From NCBI RefSeq assembly GCF_033449965.1, contig NZ_CP137761.1, positions 2,976,001-3,040,000 of the forward strand: DNA of 64,000 nucleotides, read 5' to 3'. Of this stretch, positions 56,758 through 64,000 are shown piece by piece. The position numbers and the translations under genes are program-made. The stretch comes from Bacillus sp. T3. GTDB lineage: Bacteria; Bacillota; Bacilli; Bacillales; Cytobacillaceae. Each line of letters begins with the position of its first letter. Positions within the stretch are counted from its first letter, which is position 1. Under the pieces are notes generated by a model. That model was not told the DNA's origin and made no database searches. It worked only from the letters and a program-made list of their open reading frames with translations.

Positions 56758-57723
56758 ATGTTGAACTTTCCACAGCTAAAAATAGGACATATGACGCCAA
56801 AAGTTCCGATTATGCAAGGCGGAATGGGTATTGGAATTTCATTAAGCGGACTATCCTCTGCCGTTGCAAATGCTGGAGGAATCGGCATTATTTCAGGAAC
56901 TGGTATTTCAGTTGAAGATATGCGATTCCACATTCGCCGGGCTAAAGAGCTTATTAAAGATAAAGGCTATATTGGTGTAAACGTATTATTTGCAATGAAT
57001 GATTTTGCTGAAAAAATGAAAGCAGCGATAGAAGAAAAGGTCGATTTTATCATTTCAGGTGCTGGTATTTCTCGAGATATGTATGCTTGGGGAAGAGAAG
57101 CAGGTATTCCTGTACTTTCGATTGTTTCATCAGGTAAGCTTGCACGTATTTCGGAAAGACTTGGTGCTGCAGCTGTAGTCGTCGAAGGTTTTGAAGCAGG
57201 TGGGCACTTAGGAACTGACCGTCCAATGTTTGACATTCTTCCAGAAGTAGTAGAAGCGGTTTCCATTCCCGTCATTGCTGCTGGAGGGATCTTAACAGGT
57301 GCTGATATTAAAAAAGCTCTTGATATGGGTGCTTCTGGTGTGCAAATGGGGACAAGATTTGTGGCATCTGTTGAATGTGATGCACCACAAGTCTTCAAGC
57401 AACGATACGTTGATGCCTCTGAAGATGATATCGTTCTAGTTAAAACAACGGTTGGCTATCAAGGACGGGCACTCATCAATCAATTTACCGACGCGATTAG
57501 CGATAACAAAAAAGTCCGCGTTAAGAAATGCATTGATTGTCTAAAAAGCTGCTCACATCGCTTTTGTACATTAGATTCACTGCTTACTTCTGTTGGTGGA
57601 GACGTAGAGAACGGTCTTGTATTTGCAGGTTCAAGAGTGACTGAAATTCACGATATTCTGCCAGTGCAAACAATTATCGATAATCTAACGGCCGAATATG
57701 ATGCAGCATTACAAACAGTTTAA
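56758..57723 (+). CDS. Nitronate monooxygenase (2-nitropropane dioxygenase-like)
   Basis: About 321 aa, FMN-dependent TIM barrel of the NPD family. MQGGMGIGISLSGLSSAVAN, the phosphate-binding IAAGGILTGADIKKALDMGA, and MGTRFVAS are family blocks. Near residue 260 an unusual Cys cluster (CIDCLKSC and a further C about 5 residues on) may bind a metal or cofactor. ATG 56758 follows AAAGGGG; the longer ATG-less start upstream is poor. Confidence 0.85.
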   Translation: MLNFPQLKIGHMTPKVPIMQGGMGIGISLSGLSSAVANAGGIGIISGTGISVEDMRFHIRRAKELIKDKGYIGVNVLFAMNDFAEKMKAAIEEKVDFIISGAGISRDMYAWGREAGIPVLSIVSSGKLARISERLGAAAVVVEGFEAGGHLGTDRPMFDILPEVVEAVSIPVIAAGGILTGADIKKALDMGASGVQMGTRFVASVECDAPQVFKQRYVDASEDDIVLVKTTVGYQGRALINQFTDAISDNKKVRVKKCIDCLKSCSHRFCTLDSLLTSVGGDVENGLVFAGSRVTEIHDILPVQTIIDNLTAEYDAALQTV

Positions 57724-57745
57724 TATTCTAAACTAAATATTTATG

Positions 57746-57778
57746 AAAACAACCGCCACAAACAGCGGTTGTTTTTTA
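57746..57778 (+). terminator. Terminator of the nitronate monooxygenase gene
   Basis: AAAACAACCGC and GCGGTTGTTTTTT pair around an 8-base loop; also ends the convergent gene. Confidence 0.9.
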
Positions 57779-58537
57779 TTGGTCAATTGAAAAATATTGC
57801 TCCTGACTAGTTAAGTTCTCGTTGGAATAGACTTTTTCTGTTAATAAAAATTTGTTATCAGTCATTTTTAATACTGTTGAACTTCTTGTCCCATATCCTT
57901 CACTTTTTATAAACAAAGGCGAAAGAATGCGCTCCCATTCTAGTGATACACCTGTATTCGGCAGTTCTTCATCTTGCGGTTGGTCGATATTTTGCAAAAG
58001 GGTCAAGAGTCTCTCATCCATTTCCTCTGACTCTTCACTTATAATTTTTTCTAGCCCATTCATTCCTTTTGAAACTTTTGGCCATTGTGTATTAAGTAAA
58101 TGGTTGCTCAATCCATAAATCCCCGGCAATAATTCCCTAATTTCATTCTCAATATTAGAATAATAAAACAATTGATTGACATCACCCACAATTATGTTAA
58201 AGCCAGGATAGTCCTCCTTATTGCCTTTCACTATCTGCAAATATTCCTCAGGATGTTGTTTCCCCTTAAGAAAATCACCAACTAACTCTCCTCGGGTTCG
58301 TTTTCCTGAAGTGTTTTCATTTGGATTTCGATAGTTCGTTAACGCTGCAAACCGACCAGTTTTTGTAACCCCCATCCAAGTACCCATAAGCTTCAAATCG
58401 CGACCTGCAAGAATTTCAGGATAATCCTCCCAAAAATGCACGGCTGCAGTCGGCCGTGTATATTCCTCATCTCTGTTTGCCGCAACGACTAACTTAAACG
58501 TAGGATGAACTTTATAGGCAAAAAGAATTAAGCACAA
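57776..58537 (-). CDS. NRDE (TANGO2-like) family protein
   Basis: A 253-aa protein with the namesake motif AANRDEEYTRP near residue 19 and the N-terminal Cys2 (MCLILFAYK), which places it in an Ntn-hydrolase-like family. GLSNHLLNTQWPK is also conserved. Eukaryotic TANGO2 is linked to lipid and heme handling, and the bacterial role is unknown. No strong RBS is seen before the start. Confidence 0.85.
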   Translation of the reverse strand: MCLILFAYKVHPTFKLVVAANRDEEYTRPTAAVHFWEDYPEILAGRDLKLMGTWMGVTKTGRFAALTNYRNPNENTSGKRTRGELVGDFLKGKQHPEEYLQIVKGNKEDYPGFNIIVGDVNQLFYYSNIENEIRELLPGIYGLSNHLLNTQWPKVSKGMNGLEKIISEESEEMDERLLTLLQNIDQPQDEELPNTGVSLEWERILSPLFIKSEGYGTRSSTVLKMTDNKFLLTEKVYSNENLTSQEQYFSIDQ

Positions 58538-58707
58538 TCATATCACTGCTTTCTCAATCGAATTTTTTTTCATGTTACCGACTAAATAGCTCCATTATGT
58601 TTTACATATTCATACAAAATGGTGGAAGGCTAAGTATATATTAGCAAAGTTTATTTCGTAGCGCATGGATGATAGCTTATCAACTTTTTAACTGGAGGTA
58701 AGGGATT

Positions 58708-58959
58708 ATGGGCAAGAACTATAACAACACAAATTCAAAAAATATTGAGAAACAAAAAGAATTTCTAGCAGCCGAGGAATTTCCAGAAGGTCCCTACGGA
58801 TCTCCAATTGGTACGGATGAACCTGTTGAGAATAAAAGTACCCCGTGGCAGGATGGACAGCAGTATTACAGTAATTTCACATACGAAAACCGGAATCTTC
58901 ACCAAGATCTGCCTCGGCAATACCCTGGTGCCCACCCAACACATGATGAAAAAGATTAA
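58708..58959 (+). CDS. Small hydrophilic protein of unknown function
   Basis: An 83-aa protein rich in Asn, Gln, Glu and Pro with no Cys and no hydrophobic span, so probably soluble or disordered. It contains EEFPEGPYGSPIG and ends HPTHDEKD. TGGAGG lies 8 bases before the ATG and a terminator follows at once, so it is a real gene. Similar small proteins occur in Bacillaceae, but no function is assigned. Confidence 0.7.
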   Translation: MGKNYNNTNSKNIEKQKEFLAAEEFPEGPYGSPIGTDEPVENKSTPWQDGQQYYSNFTYENRNLHQDLPRQYPGAHPTHDEKD

Positions 58960-58969
58960 GAATAATATT

Positions 58970-59001
58970 AAAAGGGAAAGGCATTTTCGCCTTTCCCTCC
59001 A
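58970..59001. terminator. Bidirectional terminator
   Basis: GGGAAAGGC and GCCTTTCCC are perfect arms around ATTTTC; shared by the small protein gene and the flavin reductase gene. Confidence 0.88.
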
Positions 59002-59003
59002 TA

Positions 59004-59453
59004 TCACCGATATTGTCCGTTAAAATACAGCAACGGTTCTCCGTCTTCCACTTTCATATCAACAACCTTGCCGATAAACAGAGTATGGTCTCCCTCGACA
59101 TGCTCATTTACAACTACGCAAGTTACATTAGCTAGCGCCCCGTCGATAACAGGGACATCACCTAGGCGTGCAAATGACACATCCCGCTTCTCTTTTGTTT
59201 GACCTGCAAATAACATTGACAATTCTTGCTGGCCCCGCGCAAGGATGTTCACCGCAAATTTTTTACTACTGCGAATTTTTTCAAGCATTTGTGCTCTTTC
59301 TCCAATTGACACGACAACAAGCATCGGCTTTAAGGATACAGACATGAAGGCATTCGCAGTCATACCATGCACAGTTCCGTCTAGCTCAGTCGTAATCACC
59401 GTAACTCCCGTTGCAAATTTCCCCATTGCACTCCTAAATGTACGATCATCCAC
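59004..59453 (-). CDS. Flavin reductase family protein
   Basis: A 149-aa split-barrel FMN-binding protein. FATGVTVITTELDGTVHGMTANAF and LAGQ-type MLFAGQTKEKRDV match HpaC/NTA-monooxygenase-component-B proteins, which supply reduced flavin to a partner oxygenase. AAGGAGG lies 13 bases before the ATG. It begins 43 bp after the ThiY-like gene on the same strand, so it is probably the last gene of the salvage operon. Confidence 0.85.
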   Translation of the reverse strand: MDDRTFRSAMGKFATGVTVITTELDGTVHGMTANAFMSVSLKPMLVVVSIGERAQMLEKIRSSKKFAVNILARGQQELSMLFAGQTKEKRDVSFARLGDVPVIDGALANVTCVVVNEHVEGDHTLFIGKVVDMKVEDGEPLLYFNGQYR

Positions 59454-59495
59454 GTTGACCCCTCCTTAGACGAAGTGGCTTTTCTTCTTATACTA

Positions 59496-60505
59496 TTATT
59501 CTTGTAAATCCACAAACATGTCATCGACTTTTGGCGTATCCTTAATCAAACCAGATTCTTTTAACCATTGCGCCGTTTCTTGCCATGAATTTTTTGCCTG
59601 ACTACCAAATTCTTCCTCTGTCCCCATTTTTGGTAGCAAAATATTTATGCTTTCTTTTTCGATTTTTTCATCAAGCGGGTAATTTGCTTCATCTTGATGC
59701 TTTAATAAAATGTCCAACGCTTCATCCGGATTTTGCTTCATAAATTCATAGCCTTTTGATGCCGCTCGCCAAAAAGCTTTGATCTTGTCCTGATCTTTTC
59801 CCCAAGTCTGATCACCAGTGACAGCAACCAATTCATAATAACTAGGTACACCATATTTTGTCGGATCAAAATAACGAACATCGTTTCCTTTATCCTTTAA
59901 TATTGGAACCTCGTGATTTACATATGCCCCAATCACAGCATCTGTTTTTTTCGTTGCTAATGAAGAAACGAGCTCAAAACCTACATCAACTAATTTTACT
60001 TTTTCCGGATCCCCACCGTCTTGCTTTACGATTGTCGATAAAATGGCTTCGTTAAGAGGGATCCCAGAATATCCACCGTTTTTCCTTCTAAATCCTTTGG
60101 TGAATTTATCGAACTATCTTCTAACACAACCGTGTGATTTAAAGGTGAGCGAACAATGGCTCCAATTGCTTTAACCGGCACATTTTCATTTGCTCGAGCC
60201 ATAATGACATCGGGTTGATAGTATAAGCCGATCGTGACTTTTCCAGCTGCTGCTAAATTTAGTGGATCCGTTGGATTAGCAGGGTATTGAATGTTAACTT
60301 TTATACCTTCTTCTTTGAAATAACCTTTCTCCTCTGCAACATATAGGAAGCTATGTACTGCATTCGGATACCAATCTAACATCACGCTTACTTCTGATAA
60401 ATCCTTCTCATTCCCATTGGTACTTGCTTCTTCTTTCTTTCCTCCACAAGCGGCTAACATTAAAACCATTATCAAGCAAATACTAGCTGTTATCCATTTT
60501 TTCAT
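59496..60505 (-). pseudogene. thiY: ThiY-like substrate-binding lipoprotein, one-base deletion
   Basis: It binds formylaminopyrimidine (or another HMP precursor) outside the membrane and hands it to ThiXZ. ATG 60505 follows TGGAGG; the lipobox is LAAC. The mature part has the NMT1/THI5-like core VMLDWYPNAVHSFLYVAEEKGYF. The frame stops at 60026. Adding one base to GTGGA at 60073-60074 (GTGGGA) restores KTVGYSGIPLNEAILSTIV and joins the rest (ends DDMFVDLQE). About 336 aa when restored. Probably a sequencing deletion. Confidence 0.88.
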
Positions 60506-60507
60506 GA

Positions 60508-61253
60508 TTATTTCCTCCATTTTAATGATCTTTTTTCAAAGATGCTCACTAGTAAAAATAAAACAATTCCCATCAATGACAACAGGACTATTGGAGCAAA
60601 CACACCTGCTCCATCAAATTGAGTCATCATTCTTCTGCTAAAGTAACCTAACCCCGCTTGTGCCCCAAGCCATTCTCCGATCGCTGCCCCGATGACACTT
60701 AACGGAAATGCGACTTTCAAACCCGAATAAAAGTGCGGCATCGCAGAAGGGACGTCTAATTTTAAAAATATATCTATCTTGCTTGCCCCCATTGTCTGCA
60801 TTAATTCTCTTAGCTCTTTACTGCTTGACTTCAATCCATCAAAGCTATTTACCGCAATCGGAAAAAAGGTAATCAATATCGTTACAACAACCTTGCTCCA
60901 GATGGAATAGCCAAACCAGAGTACAAAGATAGGTGCTAGGGCAATAGTTGGAATCGTTTGCGAAGCGATGATTATCGGATAAATGGCTCGCTCAATCGAC
61001 TTACTTATATGCATCCATATTGCCAAGCCAACTCCCAAAACAATAGAAATAGCTAAACCAATTACAACAATGAGTAAGGTTGCTGGAAGCTGTTCAAGAA
61101 ATAGGGTGTTTCTTAGCTCCCAAAGTTTCACAACAACCTCTGATGGTGAAGGCAGAATAAATGACATCCCGACAATGCGCGCCCCTATTTCCCAAACAAT
61201 CAATAGAAAAAAATGAGTAATGTTGGTATTAAGTAATCCTTCCATTTCTTCAT
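60508..61253 (-). CDS. thiX: ABC transporter permease ThiX-like, N-terminal frameshift
   Basis: Permease of the pyrimidine ABC transporter, about 248 aa and six hydrophobic spans. The EAA-type loop ELRELMQTMGASKIDIFLKLDVP and the C-terminal GAAIGEWLGAQAGLGY fit the TauC/SsuC family. The open frame begins at 61245, but the natural start is ATG 61253 (MKKWKDYLIPTLLI), which overlaps the ThiZ stop as ATGA. That frame dies after 17 codons unless one base is added to the seven-A run at 61207-61213. Confidence 0.82.
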
Positions 61254-62026
61254 AGCTTCACCTTCAGCCTGAGCTGATGTATTAAAAACTCTTTTAAGCG
61301 GATCATTTCTGGTTGATTTAAATCAGATAATGCGCGTGGACGATTTAACGGAACCTTTACTTCCTGCAGCTGGGACACTGGAGTCTCGGTGAACACGAAA
61401 ATTCGATCGGACAAAAATAATGCTTCATTCACATCATGCGTAATAAACAAAATCGTCTTCTTCCGCTTCTCCCACTGCTCAAGAAGCCATTCTTGCATAG
61501 TCAGCCGAGTGATTGCATCTAATGCACTAAATGGCTCGTCCAAAAGAAGTACGTTTGAACCCGTTAACATCGTTCTTAAAAAGGAAGCTCTTTGCTTCAT
61601 TCCCCCAGATAACTCACTTGGATATTTGTGCTCTACCCCTGTCAATCCGAATTCTGCAAAAAGTGGTAGCATTTGAGAATCAATTAGATTTTTTTTTATC
61701 CCTTTAAGTTCAAGCGGGAGGACGACATTTTGTTGTATCGTCCGCCAAGGCATAAGCAAATCCTGTTGTGGCATATAGCCGACCTGACCAAGACGTGTTT
61801 CATGGACCGCACCATTAAGATAAACAGTACCTTTTACTGGTTGTTCAAGACCCGTGATGAGCCGAAAAAGTGTGCTTTTTCCACAACCGCTCGGACCAAT
61901 AATACTGACAAATTCATTTTCAACTAGATCGAGATGAAAATCCTCCAAGATCGGAACACAACTTTGTTTTGTTCCATTTTGATAATGAAACGTAACATTT
62001 GAAAACTGAACAGCTGTTTTATTCAT
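61250..62026 (-). CDS. thiZ: ABC transporter ATP-binding protein ThiZ-like
   Basis: ATPase of the thiamine-precursor transporter, about 258 aa. Walker A GPSGCGKSTLF near residue 43, Q-loop GYMPQQDLLMPW, signature LSGGMKQRA, Walker B VLLLDEPFSALD and the switch His in LFITHDVNEA are intact. ATG 62026 overlaps the TenA stop region (ATGAATAA), a coupling overlap; longer starts run inside tenA. Its stop overlaps the thiX start. Confidence 0.9.
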   Translation of the reverse strand: MNKTAVQFSNVTFHYQNGTKQSCVPILEDFHLDLVENEFVSIIGPSGCGKSTLFRLITGLEQPVKGTVYLNGAVHETRLGQVGYMPQQDLLMPWRTIQQNVVLPLELKGIKKNLIDSQMLPLFAEFGLTGVEHKYPSELSGGMKQRASFLRTMLTGSNVLLLDEPFSALDAITRLTMQEWLLEQWEKRKKTILFITHDVNEALFLSDRIFVFTETPVSQLQEVKVPLNRPRALSDLNQPEMIRLKEFLIHQLRLKVKL

Positions 62027-62690
62027 CTGTCGGCCACATTTCTTCGTTATAAGCCATATCCCAAAACATATATTCAAATCGTGTTGTGTTAAGAAAAATC
62101 TCTTCCAGTTTTTCTAACTCATGCTCAGGTTTTCCTATCGTCAGCTCATCCATTAGTTCGATACACCATGTTGCAAGTTGCCCAAAGTCGTTTGAGCTAT
62201 ACATACTGATCCACTCACCAAAAAGTTCATGCTTCGTTGCATCAGGAATTTCACTTAGCTCTTTTCCAATTTCCCAATAACTCCACATACACGGAAGCAA
62301 TGCTGAAACAAGCTCTGCTAATGTCCCATTGTTCGCCACATGAAGCATATAGTGTGTATAGGCTAATGTAATCGGTGATGGCTTCGCTTCCTCTAGTTCG
62401 GTTTCACTAATCCCAAACTTCAAGGCATAATGGCGGTGCAATGCCATTTCTTCATTTAGTGTTGAATCTAGAAGTCTAGCAAATTTCCCCATCGTCTCTA
62501 CATCAGTGGCTTTAACCGCTCCAAGTGCAAATAATTTTGCGTAATCAATTAAATACAAATAATCTTGTATCATATAAAAACGGAATTTCTTTGGATCAAG
62601 CGAGCCATTTCCCATTCCTTGAACAAATGGGTGAGCATGATTTTTACGCCAAATAGGTTGTAATGTTTCATATAACCGTTCACTAAACAC
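62019..62690 (-). CDS. tenA: Aminopyrimidine aminohydrolase / thiaminase II TenA
   Basis: Releases HMP from aminomethyl-pyrimidine in thiamine salvage. The 223-aa protein has the catalytic Cys134 in ALLPCMWSYWEIG and Asp43 in YMIQDYLYLIDY, both TenA-C hallmarks. GTG start 62690, 7 bases after GAGGTG, overlaps the YlmB stop by 8 bases. Confidence 0.94.
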   Translation of the reverse strand: MFSERLYETLQPIWRKNHAHPFVQGMGNGSLDPKKFRFYMIQDYLYLIDYAKLFALGAVKATDVETMGKFARLLDSTLNEEMALHRHYALKFGISETELEEAKPSPITLAYTHYMLHVANNGTLAELVSALLPCMWSYWEIGKELSEIPDATKHELFGEWISMYSSNDFGQLATWCIELMDELTIGKPEHELEKLEEIFLNTTRFEYMFWDMAYNEEMWPTDE

Positions 62691-63990
62691 GTGCTGTCAC
62701 CTCACTTGTTGATTTCGTTTTTGCTGTGTGACACCACTGATAAATAAACTTTACGAGTACCTTCGTAAAATCTAATAACTGAGTAATAGATACTTGCTCA
62801 TTAATCGAGTGGGCATTAAGCAAATCACCCGGTCCATAAATTGCCGCTGGTATACCTGCATCTCCAAACCATCCTCCATCCGTAACCGTTGCTGAAACAT
62901 CAAGGATTGCTGGATGTTCAGTAATAAATTGATGGGTTTGTGCAAGTAAATTCACAGCTGGATGACCTGGGTCAACCTCCAATGATGGAAAGATTTCACC
63001 TCGGTCTTCGATCATTGAAGTACCTCCCCATTCAAAGGTTGGCGGATTTTCCCTCAACCATGGGTCACTGGCAGCAACATTTAATAAATGCTTTTCAATT
63101 TCCTTCGTCACCTGTACATGATTTTCATTCGGATAATAGTGGACAGTAATCCATAAGCGACATTCATCCGCAACAAATGCAGCATGTCGCCCACCTTCGA
63201 TTACTGCTGGATTGATCGTATTCGTTCCAGGTGAAAAGCCTGGATAGCTTTTCATGACTGCCCAATGTCGTTCCAAATCTTGAAGACCAGCGATCATTTT
63301 CATCATTTTTTCAATTGTATTCGCGGCGAAAAGTCCACCACCCGCATGAATCATATTTTTTCTTGTTGCATCGTGATGTGATTGCTTACTTTTAATCGTA
63401 ATCCAACCGGTAATCACACCGCCCTGCCCTTGAATATGTAAATCACTAGTATCAACAACTAAAGCAAAATCAGCGGAATATCCTCTTTTACAGCATTGTA
63501 AGGTCCCAGCTTCACCAACCTCTTCACCGATAACGGATTGAAACACAAGATTCCCCGGAAGCTCAACACCCGCTTCACGTAATATTCGAATCGCAAATAA
63601 TGCTCCAGCAAGACCTCCTTTCATGTCTGCTGCTCCACGGCCAATAACAACATCCTTCTTGATAACAGGTGTAAAAGGGTCAATCTCCCATCCTTCATCC
63701 GCGCTCACTTCTGCCACATCAATATGCCCATTAATAATGAGACTTTGACATTTATCTGGATCTGCTCCCTTTAACGTTCCAACGACATTTGGATCATTGG
63801 GGTAAACTTCCCACATATCAATGGAAAAACCAAGATCGTGTAAATATTGCGAGACAAATCTTTGTGCTTCAGCTGTATTTCTTGCAGGTGGTGCAGGTGT
63901 TTTAAAAGAAATTAACGTTTTCAATAGATCAAGTAACTCTTCTTTTCGTTGATCAACTTGATCTTGGATTTTCTGTAAATCATGCTTCAT
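62683..63990 (-). CDS. ylmB: Formylaminopyrimidine deformylase YlmB (M20 peptidase family), start near window edge
   Basis: Removes the formyl group from formylaminopyrimidine before TenA acts. About 435 aa. Metal ligands are in NGHIDVAEVS, GRGAADMKGG and VIGEEVGEAG, and the dimerisation lobe includes MIHAGGGLFAANTIEKMM. It matches B. subtilis YlmB over its length. ATG 63990 is the best start visible, but the window ends 10 bases on and no RBS can be seen, so the start is provisional. It is the first visible gene of the salvage operon. Confidence 0.88.
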   Translation of the reverse strand: MKHDLQKIQDQVDQRKEELLDLLKTLISFKTPAPPARNTAEAQRFVSQYLHDLGFSIDMWEVYPNDPNVVGTLKGADPDKCQSLIINGHIDVAEVSADEGWEIDPFTPVIKKDVVIGRGAADMKGGLAGALFAIRILREAGVELPGNLVFQSVIGEEVGEAGTLQCCKRGYSADFALVVDTSDLHIQGQGGVITGWITIKSKQSHHDATRKNMIHAGGGLFAANTIEKMMKMIAGLQDLERHWAVMKSYPGFSPGTNTINPAVIEGGRHAAFVADECRLWITVHYYPNENHVQVTKEIEKHLLNVAASDPWLRENPPTFEWGGTSMIEDRGEIFPSLEVDPGHPAVNLLAQTHQFITEHPAILDVSATVTDGGWFGDAGIPAAIYGPGDLLNAHSINEQVSITQLLDFTKVLVKFIYQWCHTAKTKSTSEVTARV

Positions 63991-64000
63991 TAAACTCAAC

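Overview
This window looks like chromosome from a low-GC, spore-former-type Bacillaceae (Bacillus in the broad sense). Many proteins closely resemble Bacillus subtilis ones: AcsA, CysI/CysJ, UvsE, RibU, ThiC, YlmB/TenA, AnsA/AnsR, CidA/CidB (YwbH/YwbG), bacterial nitric oxide synthase and GltA/GltB. Ribosome binding sites are strong (AGGAGG type), TTG starts are common, and FMN and TPP riboswitches sit where expected. I saw no rRNA, tRNA, prophage or CRISPR array. No database or folding search was run; all names come from reading the proteins and the DNA.

Layout. 1-6.6 kb: end of a secreted beta-helix protein, an RNase J paralogue, a 52-bp-period hairpin array split by an IS256-family element, then acsA. 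6.8-12.4 kb: a DUF3231 protein, two convergent UV-damage endonucleases, riboswitch-controlled ribU, an HD-GYP protein and a SIMPL protein. 12.6-20 kb: an unrecognised protein with a possible TIR/deoxyribosyltransferase-like fold, cysJI with a divergent CysL-type regulator, a DinB-like protein and an extradiol dioxygenase. 20.5-36 kb: a cupin regulator, a hairpin-rich inverted-repeat segment, a damaged sdaAB-sdaAA operon, two MauG-type peroxidases, transporters, a methionine aminopeptidase and a frameshifted SRAP gene. 35.5-44.6 kb: a predicted small RNA, a 50-aa protein, riboswitch-controlled thiC, an acetate transporter with three cre-like sites, nos, and the ansA/ansR divergent pair. 45-57.7 kb: a CidR-like regulator with cidAB, an LLM oxidoreductase with a DapH-like protein, a 20.5-bp-period array, a crcB pair, frameshifted gltA(large)-gltB(small), and a nitronate monooxygenase. 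57.8-64 kb: a TANGO2-like protein, then a thiamine-salvage operon on the minus strand (ylmB-tenA-thiZ-thiX-thiY-flavin reductase).

Two themes deserve attention. First, four intergenic regions hold arrays whose core words differ but whose spacing keeps helical register: 52 bp twice, about 20.5 bp once, and 61/41 bp once. The IS interrupts one array, and removing it restores the period exactly. Second, eight single-base indels break five otherwise well-preserved genes (sdaAA, SRAP, the large glutamate synthase subunit, thiX, thiY). Five lie at CCGG-like contexts and three in short homopolymers, which suggests sequencing error more than true decay.

Metabolic links: sulfite reduction (CysJI), glutamate synthesis, serine and asparagine breakdown, acetate uptake and activation (AcsA plus the SatP-type carrier), and pyrimidine supply for thiamine by both de novo (ThiC, TPP riboswitch) and salvage (YlmB/TenA/ThiXYZ) routes.
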